Below, in pieces: positions 35,024 through 46,088 of a stretch of DNA of 64,000 nt. Both the position numbers and the translations under genes were made by a program. This DNA is from Devosia sp. Root635 (GTDB taxonomy: Bacteria; Pseudomonadota; Alphaproteobacteria; Rhizobiales; Devosiaceae). The notes under the pieces are model-generated. The model was not told where the DNA came from and made no database searches. It worked only from the letters and a program-made list of their open reading frames with translations. The stretch covers positions 1,071 through 65,070 of the forward strand of contig NZ_LMGZ01000012.1 of NCBI RefSeq assembly GCF_001427605.1. Direction: 5' to 3'. Position 1 is the stretch's first letter; every line of letters starts with the position of its first letter.

Positions 35024-35499
35024 TCAAGTTGTGGATGGCGCCGGCAGGGCTGCATATCGAGCCCGGCAGGATGGCCGACGCGAAGGAACTGGCCCGCATC
35101 CACGCGCTGGGCTTCTATCGCGGCTGGCCGGTGGGCGAGTTCGAGAGCTTCCTCGGCGATGCCAATAGCCCGGTCTATGTCGCCTGCGATGCCCGCCGGC
35201 GCATTGCCGGCTTTGCGCTAGTCCGGGTGGTGGAAGACGAGGCGGAACTGCTGACCATCGCGGTCGATCCGAAATGGCGGGGCAAGCGCATCGGGCAGGC
35301 GCTGATGAAGGCGGTGTTCGATGACCTGCTGCTGACGCCGGCGCGACGCATGTTCCTCGAAGTCAGCGAGGAGAATGCGCCGGCCATCAAGCTCTACCAG
35401 CGCGAGGGCTTTGCCAGCATTTCCACCCGCAAGGGCTATTATCCCAAAGCCGACGGGTCGCAGGCGACCGCGCTTGTCATGGCACGCGATCTTGGGTAA
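35020..35499 (+). CDS. rimI: Ribosomal-protein-alanine N-acetyltransferase (RimI-like GNAT)
   Basis: A 159-residue GNAT acetyltransferase with the acetyl-CoA loop VDPKWRGKRIGQAL and a C-terminal NAPAIKLYQREGF motif typical of RimI. It is coupled to tsaB by a 4-nt overlap, as in many bacteria. The natural target may be ribosomal protein S18 or other N-termini. Confidence 0.9.
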   Translation: MIKLWMAPAGLHIEPGRMADAKELARIHALGFYRGWPVGEFESFLGDANSPVYVACDARRRIAGFALVRVVEDEAELLTIAVDPKWRGKRIGQALMKAVFDDLLLTPARRMFLEVSEENAPAIKLYQREGFASISTRKGYYPKADGSQATALVMARDLG

Positions 35500-35534
35500 C
35501 CCCGTCGCTGGATAGACCGGTTGGGAGTTCAGGC

Positions 35535-35978
35535 GTGAGCAGAAGCCAGACTGATCCGACGCTGGAGGAAGCCTGCGTCTCCAAGGGCATGCGCATGACC
35601 GACCAGCGGCGCGTCATCGCCCGGGTGATCGAGCAGGCAGACGACCACCCCGATGTCGAAGAGCTCTACCGCCGCGCCTCCGCCGTGGATGCGCGCATCT
35701 CGCTCTCGACCGTCTACCGCACCGTCAACCTGTTCGAGGAAGCGGGGCTGGTGACCAAGCACGACTTCAAGGATGGCCGCGCCCGCTTCGAGCTGATCCC
35801 CGACGAGCACCACGACCACCTGATCGATATCCGCAGCGGCACGGTCATCGAGTTCCGCAACGAGGAGATCGAGGCCATCCAGGAGGTCATCGCCAAGCGG
35901 CTGGGCTACCGGCTGGTCGACCACCGGCTCGAACTCTATGCCGTGCCCATCGAAGGCTCCGACAGACTCAAAAAATGA
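35535..35978 (+). CDS. fur: Fur-family metalloregulator (Fur/Mur type)
   Basis: A 147-residue Fur-family repressor with a winged helix (ARISLSTVYRTVNLFEEAG) and the metal-binding region DEHHDHLIDIRSG. It starts at GTG 35535. In Rhizobiales the orthologue in this place (after rimI, before plsC) often acts as the manganese regulator Mur, while iron control lies with RirA and Irr. I cannot tell Fur from Mur by eye. Its stop overlaps the plsC start. Confidence 0.9.
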   Translation: MSRSQTDPTLEEACVSKGMRMTDQRRVIARVIEQADDHPDVEELYRRASAVDARISLSTVYRTVNLFEEAGLVTKHDFKDGRARFELIPDEHHDHLIDIRSGTVIEFRNEEIEAIQEVIAKRLGYRLVDHRLELYAVPIEGSDRLKK

Positions 35979-36778
35979 TCTTCCGCGTGCTGTTCTTCAT
36001 CTTCGTGCTGGTGCCGGCGATGATCCTCATCATCCCCGCACAGGCGCTGATCAATGCGCTCAGGCTGCCCTTCTGGAGCGTGCTGCCGCGCCTGTTCCAC
36101 CGCATCGGGCGCGTGTTTCTCGGCATGCGGGTAACCGTCATCGGCCAGCCGGCGACCGGGCGGCCGACGCTGCTGGTGTCCAACCACATTTCGTGGACCG
36201 ATATCATTGCCGTGGGCTCGGTGGCCGATGTGACCTTTGTCGCCAAGCGCGAAGTGGGGGAGTGGTTCTTCGTCGGCATGATGGCCCGGCTGCAAAAGAC
36301 CATCTTCGTCGATCGCACCCGCCGCTCGGATGCCGGCCGCACCGCCCAGGAAATGGGCGCCCATATGGCCGGCGGCAATGCCGTGCTGCTGTTTGCCGAG
36401 GGCCAGTCCGATATCGGCACCCATGTCCTGCCGTTCCGCTCGGCGCTGGTCGGCGCAGCGCAGCATGCCATGGTGGAGGCCGGGGCCAGCGACGTGATGA
36501 TCCAGCCGCTGACCATCGCCTATACCAGGCTCCAGGGCCTGCCGGTGGGGCGCACCGAGCGCTCGCTGATCGCCTGGATCAAATCCAAGTCGGTCGGGCA
36601 GAATATTCGGGAAATTCTCGGCGGGCCGGTCAAGGAGGTGACGGTGGCCTTTGGCACGCCGCGCCCGCTGCGCGACACCGACAACCGCAAGCTCGTCACC
36701 AAGGCGGCCGAAAACGACGTACGCGCCATGCTGGTGGCGCTCAACCGCGGCCAGAAACTGCCGGTGGTGGCGGGGTAG
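35975..36778 (+). CDS. plsC: 1-acyl-sn-glycerol-3-phosphate acyltransferase (PlsC-like)
   Basis: A 267-residue membrane-anchored acyltransferase. One N-terminal helix (residues 2-25) is followed by the catalytic HX4D motif NHISWTD (His71, Asp76). Motif III reads FAEGQSD instead of FPEGTRS, a relaxed form seen in many alphaproteobacterial relatives. It makes phosphatidic acid, or possibly ornithine lipid as OlsA. It overlaps fur by 4 nt and is the last gene of tsaB-rimI-fur-plsC. Confidence 0.88.
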   Translation: MIFRVLFFIFVLVPAMILIIPAQALINALRLPFWSVLPRLFHRIGRVFLGMRVTVIGQPATGRPTLLVSNHISWTDIIAVGSVADVTFVAKREVGEWFFVGMMARLQKTIFVDRTRRSDAGRTAQEMGAHMAGGNAVLLFAEGQSDIGTHVLPFRSALVGAAQHAMVEAGASDVMIQPLTIAYTRLQGLPVGRTERSLIAWIKSKSVGQNIREILGGPVKEVTVAFGTPRPLRDTDNRKLVTKAAENDVRAMLVALNRGQKLPVVAG

Positions 36779-36783
36779 CTTTC

Positions 36784-36912
36784 TTCACCTCGCCCCTGAG
36801 GGGAGAGGTCGACCCGAAGGGTCGGGTGAGGGGTTCAGTGTTGCGTGGGGCATCGGGGCTTTCATCGGCGATGAACCCCTCACCCCACCCTCTCCCCTGA
36901 GGGGAGAGGGAG
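36784..36912. repeat. Long inverted repeat with CCCTGAGGGGAGAGG arms
   Basis: Left arm: CTCGCCCCTGAGGGGAGAGG, then a GACCCGAAGGGTC dyad and GGTGAGGGGTTCA. Right arm: GAACCCCTCACCCCACC, then CTCTCCCCTGAGGGGAGAGG. The element belongs to the same broad family as 23991-24097 and 52931-53064, with the CCCTCACC/GGTGAGGG flank also seen at 56361-56520. It lies between plsC and a small gene. Confidence 0.7.
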
Positions 36913-37026
36913 CCCACGCTCGGTGCCACCCGATCCATAAAACTTTACCCGGTAATCCTAACGGGTGCTTCCGTTTGGCCGTAAAGGATTTGTTAGCTAT
37001 CACCGTCCGGTAACGCGGAGGCGGAA

Positions 37027-37284
37027 ATGGCTTGGGAAGTGCTGGCAATCTGGGGGATCGTGATCGCGACCACCGTGTGGTTTTTCCGCGATGAGCGGCG
37101 CCTGCGCGCCGAAGCCGATTTGAAGCAGGCCGCCCGCTACTATGCCCACGCCCCCAAATATCGCCATGTCTCGGTCGAGCCGGCCGAAGCGCCCGCTCCG
37201 GCGCCGCAGCCCCGCACCGGCGGCCTCAACCGCGAGCAGCGCGCCTTCATCGCGGCCCTGACGGCTCCGAAGGCGTCGGCATAA
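37027..37284 (+). CDS. Small single-pass membrane protein, hypothetical (85 aa)
   Basis: An 85-residue protein with one N-terminal membrane helix (residues 2-20, AWEVLAIWGIVIATTVWFF), a basic segment and a proline/alanine-rich tail. A GGAGGCGG site precedes ATG 37027. I recognise no family. Its end overlaps the convergent hypothetical gene by 38 bases. Confidence 0.6.
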   Translation: MAWEVLAIWGIVIATTVWFFRDERRLRAEADLKQAARYYAHAPKYRHVSVEPAEAPAPAPQPRTGGLNREQRAFIAALTAPKASA

Positions 37285-37528
37285 CCCCAAGGCTCGCCTT
37301 GAGCCGGGACACGATATCGGCCGCCTTGAGCATCAACGCCATGTCGGCATCCGCGTCGCTGGCGCCTTCGGGCACATCGGCCCAGACCGGGATGGTCAGC
37401 TCGTGGGTCTGCTCCTGCTCGCCCAACTGTTCCACCAGCACCGCCCGGACATGACCGGTCACACGCCCGGCAAGGCGTGGATGCGCCTGCTTGTCGCGCA
37501 CGGTGATATCGATGAGCTGCAAAGTCAT
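37247..37528 (-). CDS. Small hypothetical protein (93 aa)
   Basis: From ATG 37528 the product is 93 residues (MTLQLIDITVRDKQ). AGGGG lies 5 bases upstream. It looks like a small soluble alpha/beta protein; no domain is recognised. Its 3' end overlaps the convergent small gene by 38 bases. That both genes are real is likely but not certain. Confidence 0.5.
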   Translation of the reverse strand: MTLQLIDITVRDKQAHPRLAGRVTGHVRAVLVEQLGEQEQTHELTIPVWADVPEGASDADADMALMLKAADIVSRLKASLGVMPTPSEPSGPR

Positions 37529-37737
37529 ACCGGCCCCTATCGGAGCCCCCATCCGGACGCTAATCCGGCATGGTTCCCAGGACGTTAACGCGCGTCACGG
37601 AATCGTGTTCTCCACAGGCGGTAATGCCGGACAGGAAGAAAGGGTTCCGTCCGCTCCATTCCCCGATCCTGCACGGATTGCCATCACCGGCCGGATGAGG
37701 GCACAGTTTCGACGCGACCGGCCGGAGTGAGGGTGTC

Positions 37738-38436
37738 ATGACTTTGTTGGGAAAAGGCGTGGTGGCCATATGGAACGGCATCGCGCCGGGCCTCGAAGAC
37801 GCGTTTCTCAACTGGCATGTGCATGAGCATATGCGCGACCGCGTCGGCCTGCCCGGTTTCCAGCGCGGCCGCCGCTATGTTTCGATCGACGGCAGTCCTG
37901 GCTTCTTCAATTTCTACGAGACCGAATCACTCGCCGACCTGACGTCCGAGGCCTATATGGCCGCGCTCAATCACCCGACGCCCTGGACCGGCAGGGTCAT
38001 TCCGCATTTCACCCAGATGTCGCGCACGCTGTGCCGCGTGGTGGCGTCGTCGGGTCGCGGGGCAGGCGCCGTCATCGAGACCGTTCGCCTGGCCAGCCGG
38101 GTGGCGCGCGACGCTTTCATCGCGGACATGACCGCCAACATCATCGAGCCGGCCGTGGGCCGATCCGCCATTGTCGGCGCCCACCTACTGGAGGGCCAGT
38201 CGGCTGCACAGCCGGTCGAGACGGCCGAAACCAGGCTGCGTGGCGCGGGCGAGGTAGCCGACTGGATCATGCTGGTCGAAGCGGCGCGCCATCAGGACAT
38301 TGTCGCGCTGCGCCGCGACCTGATCGGCGACGACGCCATCATCGCCTGTGGCGCCGCCCCCGCGATCCGTCGCGGCGCCTATGGGTTGCAGTTTGCGCTG
38401 TCCCGCACCGACCTGGAGGCGGCCCCTAGACCTTGA
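37738..38436 (+). CDS. DUF4286-family protein
   Basis: A 232-residue protein resembling the DUF4286 family: [14 protein letters not shown], then [22 protein letters not shown] and [15 protein letters not shown]. It is a dimeric alpha/beta-barrel-like fold of unknown function, often found near catabolic genes. GAGTGAGGG precedes ATG 37738. Its end overlaps the convergent pncB by 11 bases. Confidence 0.75.
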   Translation: MTLLGKGVVAIWNGIAPGLEDAFLNWHVHEHMRDRVGLPGFQRGRRYVSIDGSPGFFNFYETESLADLTSEAYMAALNHPTPWTGRVIPHFTQMSRTLCRVVASSGRGAGAVIETVRLASRVARDAFIADMTANIIEPAVGRSAIVGAHLLEGQSAAQPVETAETRLRGAGEVADWIMLVEAARHQDIVALRRDLIGDDAIIACGAAPAIRRGAYGLQFALSRTDLEAAPRP

Positions 38437-39736
38437 CCGGGTGTTCGACCCGGCCGGTATCGCCGAAGATACGGACATAGCGGGCGATTTCGTCCGGCAT
38501 GCCGGTGGCCTTGGCCGGGTTGTCGCTGAGCTTGACCGCGGGATGGCCATTGGCCTCGCTGACCTTGGCGACGATGGAAATCGGGTCGAGCCGCGGATTG
38601 GGCCCATCGGGCGCGCAGCCCTCGAAATCGTTGGTGAGATTGGTGCCCCAGCCGAAGGCCATGCGCACCTTGCCGTCGAAATGGAGATAGGCTTCCTCGA
38701 TCATGTCGACATCGAGCCCGTCCGAAAAGATCAGCAGCTTGTCGCGCGGGTCGCGGCCGCGTTCCTTCCACCAGGCGATGATGCGCTCGCCGCCCTCGAT
38801 GGCCGGGGCGCTGTCAGGGCGAAAGCCGGTCCAGTCGGCGACCCAGTCCGGCGCGTTGCGCAGGAAGCTGTCGGTGCCGAAGGCGTCGGGCAGCACGATC
38901 TTGAGGTTGCCTCCGTAATAGCTCTCCCAATCGGTCAGCACCTGATAGGGCGCGGCCAGCAGGGCGTCGTCGGTCTTGGCAAGGGCCGCCAGCACCATGG
39001 GCAGCTCATGGGCATTGGTGCCCAGGGCTTCGAGGTCATTGTCCATGGCCAGCTTGACGTTGGAGGTGCCGGTAAAGGCCTCGCCGATGCCTTCCTTGAG
39101 CGCCTCGACGCACCAACGCTGCCACAGGAACGAGTGGCGGCGGCGGGTGCCGAAATCGGAAATCCTGAGCTCGGGCAGTTTCTGCAGCCGCTCGACCTTT
39201 TCCCACATGCGCGCCTTGGCGCGGGCATAGAGCACGTCGAGCGCGAAGGGCCCGTAGTGCTTCATGGCGGCGCGGCTGCGCAGCTCGTTGATGATGGCGA
39301 GGGCCGGGATTTCCCACATCGTGGTTTCCAGCCACAGACCGGGAAATTCGAGCACGAACTGGCCATCCCGCTTTTCCAGCCGGTATTCGGGCAGGTGAAA
39401 ATCCTCCAGCCACTTGAGGAAGGCCGGCTCAAAAATCTGCTTGCTGCCATAGAAGCTGTTGCCGGCCAGCCAGATCATCTCCTTCTTGGTGAAGCGGAGC
39501 GTGCGGACATGGTCGAGCTGCGCGCGCAATTCCTCGATGTCGATCTCCTCGGCCAGCCGCACCGATTTCGTGCGGTTGATCAGCGAGAAGGTGGCGTTGA
39601 CGCGGGGATAGAGCCCCCAGATCATCTGCAGCATCAGCAGCTTGTAGAAATCGGTATCAAGCAGGCTCCGCACGATCGGATCGAGCTTCCAGGTGTGGTT
39701 ATACACCCGCCGGGCAATATCGGTATAAGTCGCCAT
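38426..39736 (-). CDS. pncB: Nicotinate phosphoribosyltransferase
   Basis: The 436-residue length and sequence fit Pnc[22 protein letters not shown] near residues 24-44, [16 protein letters not shown] in the middle, and [15 protein letters not shown] near the C-terminal third. It makes nicotinate mononucleotide from nicotinate and PRPP in NAD salvage. It is a stand-alone gene with repeats upstream. Confidence 0.96.
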   Translation of the reverse strand: MATYTDIARRVYNHTWKLDPIVRSLLDTDFYKLLMLQMIWGLYPRVNATFSLINRTKSVRLAEEIDIEELRAQLDHVRTLRFTKKEMIWLAGNSFYGSKQIFEPAFLKWLEDFHLPEYRLEKRDGQFVLEFPGLWLETTMWEIPALAIINELRSRAAMKHYGPFALDVLYARAKARMWEKVERLQKLPELRISDFGTRRRHSFLWQRWCVEALKEGIGEAFTGTSNVKLAMDNDLEALGTNAHELPMVLAALAKTDDALLAAPYQVLTDWESYYGGNLKIVLPDAFGTDSFLRNAPDWVADWTGFRPDSAPAIEGGERIIAWWKERGRDPRDKLLIFSDGLDVDMIEEAYLHFDGKVRMAFGWGTNLTNDFEGCAPDGPNPRLDPISIVAKVSEANGHPAVKLSDNPAKATGMPDEIARYVRIFGDTGRVEHPVKV

Positions 39737-39809
39737 AGGTGGCCCCTAGTTCGCGGCAAGGCTTTTAGCGCGGGGATGGGGGGATGGAAAGCTTCGAGCC
39801 GGCCGAAGG

Positions 39810-40026
39810 CAAAATCGCTCCAGTGGAGCGATTTTAGGTGAGAAGGCCATGAGGGCTATGCCCGAATGGCGGTGGCGCGGACGAATGCGTTCGGTGAGCC
39901 CGCCCTCGCATATGGGCAGGCACGACCTCGCCAAGTCCGCCGCGCGGCTCCTCCCCCTTGACGGGGGAGGTTGGGAGGGGGTGTCGGTTGGCCCGGATAT
40001 CGGGGCTAAACCACCCCCACCCTTGA
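39810..40026. repeat. Mosaic intergenic repeat, copy B
   Basis: 39810-39870 is an inverted, nearly identical copy of 19176-19235 (AAAATCGCTCCAGTGGAGCG dyad, then GGCCATGAGGGCT and GCCCGAATGGC). 39948-39975 is a CTCCCCCTTGACGGGGGAGG segment. 39992-40026 repeats the GATATCGGGG..CCCCACCCTTGATCC module of 19139-19173. The end overlaps the stop of the YcaQ-like gene, so the repeat supplies its last codons. Confidence 0.7.
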
Positions 40027-41163
40027 TCCCTCCAGCTGAAACGCCTCGAACCGCCCCAGAGCCTCGTCCACCGCTGTCCGCCCCTCGGCGCCCACATCCT
40101 CCAGCCAGGTGGCCCGCTGGATCAGCAGCTTTTTCGCCGCGCGGTCGGTCTTGAGGTCGAAGGCGGCGACCACGCGGTCGCCCATGAGGACGGGCAGGGC
40201 AAAATAGCCGAGCTGGCGCTTTGCCGCCGGCAGATAGGCCTCGAACAGGTGGTCGTAGCCGAAGAACAGCTTGAGCCGCTTGCGCTGGATGATGAGCGGA
40301 TCGAAGGGCGAGAGGATATGGACCAGCGTGGGCGGCTCGCCGGCGTCGGCTGCGATGGTTTCCGGCTCAGCCCAATGCGGCACCTTTTCGGCGCCCTCGA
40401 TGACAACAGGCACCAGCAGCTTGCGGCGAACGCGGCTGTCGATCAGTTCCCTGACCGCCTTCTTGCTCGGCGCATCGAGATGGCAGATGGAATCGAGGCT
40501 CACCACGCCCTGGCTGCGCAAGGCGCGGTCGAGCTGATAGGCGGTGACCTGCCTGGGCGTCGCGGCTTTGGGCGCAGCGCCGAAATGGCGCGCCATCAGG
40601 TCATAGGTCTTGACCATGCCCTGGCGTGCGCCCACGGTCACCAGACCCTGGAAGAACATCATTTCCAGCACCCGCTTGCTCGGCTTGCGGCTGGCCCAGG
40701 GATGATCCTTGTCAACCAGTTCATCGTCGCCGATATCGCGGATGGAGAGAGGGCCCTCGCGACGCAGCCGCTTCAGCATTTTTTTGACTTCGTCCGGCGT
40801 CACCGAGCCGAACCAGCGGCTGGGCGTGTCGCGATACTGCTTCATGGTCGGCACGAAGAAGGGTAGGTCGGACGTCGGCACATAGCTCAGCGCATGGGTC
40901 CAGTATTCGAACACCGACTTATCTGATGACTGGACCTGGGCGAGATCGGCGCGGCGGTAACCGGGAATGCGCGAGAACAGGATGTGATGGTGGCAGCGCT
41001 CGATGACATTGATGGTGTCGATCTGCACATAGCCCAGATGGGCAATGGCCGCGAGCGTGGCGGCAGGGCCATCGCCAAAGGGCGCGGCGGAATCAAGCCG
41101 CTGGGCGCGTATCCAAAGATGGCGGGCGCGGTTCTGGGAAAGGGTGATGGGCTTCCTGGGCAC
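40006..41163 (-). CDS. Winged-helix DNA glycosylase of the YcaQ/AlkX family
   Basis: A 385-residue protein of the HTH_42 family with the active-site QxD motif in YVQIDTINV (Gln47-Ile-Asp49) and FSRIPGYR / PFDPLI(I)QRKR blocks. E. coli YcaQ unhooks DNA interstrand crosslinks. No partner gene is adjacent; tRNA-Ala is 195 bases upstream. The last residues (about 375-385) are encoded by a repeat and differ from the family. Confidence 0.85.
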   Translation of the reverse strand: MPRKPITLSQNRARHLWIRAQRLDSAAPFGDGPAATLAAIAHLGYVQIDTINVIERCHHHILFSRIPGYRRADLAQVQSSDKSVFEYWTHALSYVPTSDLPFFVPTMKQYRDTPSRWFGSVTPDEVKKMLKRLRREGPLSIRDIGDDELVDKDHPWASRKPSKRVLEMMFFQGLVTVGARQGMVKTYDLMARHFGAAPKAATPRQVTAYQLDRALRSQGVVSLDSICHLDAPSKKAVRELIDSRVRRKLLVPVVIEGAEKVPHWAEPETIAADAGEPPTLVHILSPFDPLIIQRKRLKLFFGYDHLFEAYLPAAKRQLGYFALPVLMGDRVVAAFDLKTDRAAKKLLIQRATWLEDVGAEGRTAVDEALGRFEAFQLEGSRVGVV

Positions 41164-41358
41164 GGTGCATCCGAATCTGGAACGAGACCAGAAGAACCAA
41201 GCACCATGCCGGCGTCAATTCATGGCAGCAGCGATGTCGTGGGCGTGGTGCCGTTCGGAGGCAGGTCCGACGTATCAGCCTTCGCTTCTGAGAATTCCCG
41301 CTAAGTCTCAGCAGAGCCACGAGGGCTTGCCGAGCCGAAGCTGCAGAGCAGCGAAGGC

Positions 41359-41434
<76 letters not shown>

Positions 41435-41575
41435 ATTCCTTTGGGTCTTCGAGAGGCTCAAGCCGTCCGAAGCGAGGCGGAACCTATTGGATGATTCCGA
41501 CCGGCGCAAGTGCCTAAATGACACTTTTTCGTTCAGCCGGCTGACGAGATCAGCCGGCCAAAATCTCTTTTCAAA

Positions 41576-41980
41576 TCAACGGTCTTCGTCGCCGCCGACG
41601 TCGAAGCCGAGTTCGTCGTCTTCGTCTTCGTCTTCCTCGAGGAAGACGTCGGCATCGTCATCGCCGAGCTCTTCGTCGACTTCCACGTCCTCGGTCTCGG
41701 GAATATCTTCCTCGCCCGATTCCTCGGCATCGGCATCCTCGAGCGAGACGATCTCGGGCGCTGCCGCGTCCTCGACCTCTTCTTCGACATCCTCTTCGTC
41801 CTCGTCGGCCACCTTGCGGGCGGTCGCGGGGGAGGGCTTGCCGGTCAGAACCTGCTCGAAATAGGAGCGCGGATAGCTCTTGCCGGTATAGGGCGAGACG
41901 ATCGGGTCATTGCCGAGGTCGTAGAACTTCTTGCCCGTCTCGGGATCGGTGCGTTTGGTGCCGCGTTCGGAACTGGCCAT
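41576..41980 (-). CDS. TIGR02300-family acidic protein
   Basis: A 134-residue protein whose first 50 residues are conserved (RGTKRTDPETGKKFYDLGND, then PIVSPYTGKSYPRSYF). The rest is a long Asp/Glu-rich tail with simple-sequence character. The family is conserved in Rhizobiales and always near aroA; its function is unknown. ATG 41980 is preceded by GAGGAA. It is divergent from aroA. The acidic tail may bind a basic partner (inference). Confidence 0.85.
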   Translation of the reverse strand: MASSERGTKRTDPETGKKFYDLGNDPIVSPYTGKSYPRSYFEQVLTGKPSPATARKVADEDEEDVEEEVEDAAAPEIVSLEDADAEESGEEDIPETEDVEVDEELGDDDADVFLEEDEDEDDELGFDVGGDEDR

Positions 41981-42145
41981 CGATGTTCCTCGTCGTAAAG
42001 GTTTTGCGGGGCTTCTGGCCCCGGTTCGGTCAGTCCGGTTATGGACAAACACCGCCCCTGTCAAACCGAAAATGTGGAGAGCTGGTTCCCGCTCGCGCGG
42101 GGTGGTGGCCTTGCCGCGCCGGGCCGTGCTAAGCCGACTCCGCCC

Positions 42146-43507
42146 ATGAACGAAATTGCCCAGCAGATTCCGGCCCAAACCGCCCCGCTCGCCAGCCACG
42201 GCGCCCACCCGTTGAGCGGGCGCTTCGTGACGCCCGGTGACAGGGCGATTTCCCACCGCTCGCTGATCCTGGGGGCGCTGGCGGTGGGCCAGACCAGCAT
42301 CGAGGGCCTGCTGGAGGCCGAGGAGGTGCTGGCGACCGCAGCGGTCTTGCGCCAGCTCGGCGTGCGCATCGAACAGCGCGATGGCGCCTGGCATGTCCAT
42401 GGGCTGGGGGTCGGCGGCCTACTGGCGCCGGAAGGCCCGCTCGAGCTGGGCAATTCGGGCGCCGGGGCACAACTGCTGGTGGGGTTGCTCGCCCCCTACC
42501 CCTTTGCATCGCCCTTTGTCGGGGGAGCGACTCTGACGCGCCGGACGATGGAGCCGTTGCTCGTGGCGCTGGCACAGATAGGGGCGACGGTGCGCGAGGC
42601 GGAGGATGGCGGCCTGACCTTGCATGGTCCGCTCATGCCGCTGCCGCTGCGCCATGTCATGGCGGCGCCGTCCGAGCCGATCAAGTCGGCGCTGCTGCTG
42701 GCCGCGGCCCAGATTGCCGGCACGACCACCATCATCGAGCCGGTGGCGACGGGCGATCATACCGAAACCATGCTGGCCGATTTCGGCGCTGCGGTAACGG
42801 TGGTGAATGACGAGGCGGGCGGTGCGACTATTTCCATCACCGGGATCGCCCCGTTGCAGCCGCGCCGCGTGGTGGTGCCGGGCGACCCGACCTCGGCCGC
42901 CTATCCGCTGGTGGCGGCGCTGATCGTGCCCGGCTCGGAGCTGGTGATCGAAAATGTGCTGGTCAACCCCAACCGCACCGGGCTCATCGACACGCTGCTC
43001 GAAATGGGCGGCGACATCGCCTTTCTCAACCAGCACGAGGCCGGCGGCGAGCATATTGCCGACCTGCGGGTGCGCTCGTCGCGGCTTCGGGGCATTGGCA
43101 TTAGCGCCGCGCACGCGGCCGGCATGCTGGATGACATTCCGACGCTGGCCGTGGCTGCCGCCCATGCGCAGGGCGAAACCACGATCGAGGGCCTGGGCGC
43201 GTTGCGCCATCAGGAATGCGACCGGCTGGCGGCGATCGCCGCCGGGCTTGCCGCCAGCAAGGTGACGGTAAACGAAGGCGAAAACAGCCTGACCATTGGC
43301 GGCATCGGCAAGGTCGAGGGTGGCGGCATGGTGGCCAGCCGGGGCGACCACCGCATCGCCATGAGCTTCCTCATGCTCGGCCTCGCCAGCCAGAAGCCGG
43401 TGACGGTGGACGATACCGGCGCCATTGCCGCGCATTTTCCGGGCTTCGTGTCCGCCATGACCGCGGCGGGCGCCCGGTTCGAACCGGTGAAAGGACGCCA
43501 GAAATGA
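42146..43507 (+). CDS. aroA: 3-phosphoshikimate 1-carboxyvinyltransferase (EPSP synthase), divergent active site
   Basis: The 453-residue protein has the EPSPS two-domain repeat fold, for example SHRSLILGALAVGQT, PTLAVAAAHAQGETTIEGLGALR, and GDHRIAMSFLMLGLA. It lies in the conserved aroA-cmk-rpsA order, so it is the standard aroA locus. Several positions usually invariant are changed. PGDKS/PGSKS reads PGDRA (Arg33, Ala34). GNSGT.AR reads GNSGAGAQ (Ala106, Gln109). The SAQ block reads SEP (Pro178). Later residues (DDIP, ECDR, DHR) are kept. ATG 42146 was chosen because the conserved region starts 20 residues on. Its stop overlaps cmk by 4 nt. Confidence 0.88.
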   Translation: MNEIAQQIPAQTAPLASHGAHPLSGRFVTPGDRAISHRSLILGALAVGQTSIEGLLEAEEVLATAAVLRQLGVRIEQRDGAWHVHGLGVGGLLAPEGPLELGNSGAGAQLLVGLLAPYPFASPFVGGATLTRRTMEPLLVALAQIGATVREAEDGGLTLHGPLMPLPLRHVMAAPSEPIKSALLLAAAQIAGTTTIIEPVATGDHTETMLADFGAAVTVVNDEAGGATISITGIAPLQPRRVVVPGDPTSAAYPLVAALIVPGSELVIENVLVNPNRTGLIDTLLEMGGDIAFLNQHEAGGEHIADLRVRSSRLRGIGISAAHAAGMLDDIPTLAVAAAHAQGETTIEGLGALRHQECDRLAAIAAGLAASKVTVNEGENSLTIGGIGKVEGGGMVASRGDHRIAMSFLMLGLASQKPVTVDDTGAIAAHFPGFVSAMTAAGARFEPVKGRQK

Positions 43508-44142
43508 TCATCGCGGTCGATGGACCCGCAGCTTCGGGCAAGGGCACGCTGGCCTCGGGCCTGGCCCGCCACTATGGCCTGCCCTATCTCGATACCGGCC
43601 TGCTCTACCGCGCCGTCGGGCGAGCGGTGGAGGCTTATGAGAACTCGCCCGAATTCGAGACGCGCGCCATCGCTGCCGCACAGGCGCTGGACGAAAGCGA
43701 TGTCGAACCCGAATTCCTGCTTTCGGCCAAGGTGGGCACGCTGGCCAGCAAGGTGGCGGTGATCGGGGCAGTGCGGTCGGCGCTGTTCGACTATCAGCGC
43801 CAGTTCGCCACCCAGAACGGCGGCGCGGTGCTGGACGGGCGCGATATCGGTACTGTCATTGCCCCCGAGGCCGATGTGAAGCTGTTCATCCAGGCCGACA
43901 GCAAGTCGCGCATGGAGCGGCGGGCCCGCCAGCTCGAAGCGCGCGGCATGGTGGTTGACCGCTACGCCCTCTATCACCAGATAGAGGAGCGGGATGCGCG
44001 TGACATGCAAAATCCCAATGGCGGCTTCTACAAAGCCGATGACGCGCACTTGCTCGACACCACGCTTCTCGATATAGAGGCCGCACTCCGCGCAGCCATC
44101 GCGATTGTCGATGGGACCATGGCGTCCAAGGCAGGGTCTTAA
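43504..44142 (+). CDS. cmk: Cytidylate kinase
   Basis: A 212-residue (d)CMP kinase with P-loop GPAASGKGT near residues 7-15, the CMP-binding LDTGLLYRAVG, and the LDGRDIGTVI block. It starts within the aroA stop (ATGA) and precedes rpsA by 167 bases, the usual aroA-cmk-rpsA order. Confidence 0.95.
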   Translation: MIIAVDGPAASGKGTLASGLARHYGLPYLDTGLLYRAVGRAVEAYENSPEFETRAIAAAQALDESDVEPEFLLSAKVGTLASKVAVIGAVRSALFDYQRQFATQNGGAVLDGRDIGTVIAPEADVKLFIQADSKSRMERRARQLEARGMVVDRYALYHQIEERDARDMQNPNGGFYKADDAHLLDTTLLDIEAALRAAIAIVDGTMASKAGS

Positions 44143-44309
44143 GACCTTAATCCAACCTTGGATGGTTCGGCCCCGGCACTCACCCAGCGATCAGCCGGAA
44201 ACTACCGCAAATCAACTTTTCGATCGGGCGCTCGCGCGCCGGCATTTCCATTTGGGAATGGCGGGCTTTCGGTCTTCAACCCCAACAACCGGTGCAACGG
44301 AGAAGATAT

Positions 44310-46022
<1,713 letters not shown>

Positions 46023-46044
46023 TTCTCTTTGCTTCAAACCATCG

Positions 46045-46072
46045 GGCCCGCGCTTCACAGCGCGGGCCTTTT
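46045..46072 (+). terminator. Rho-independent terminator after rpsA
   Basis: GGCCCGCGC (46045-46053) and GCGCGGGCC (46060-46068) form a perfect 9-bp stem with loop TTCACA, followed by TTTTGCTTT. It is 22 bases after the rpsA stop. Confidence 0.9.
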
Positions 46073-46088
46073 GCTTTCTAAGAACAGC

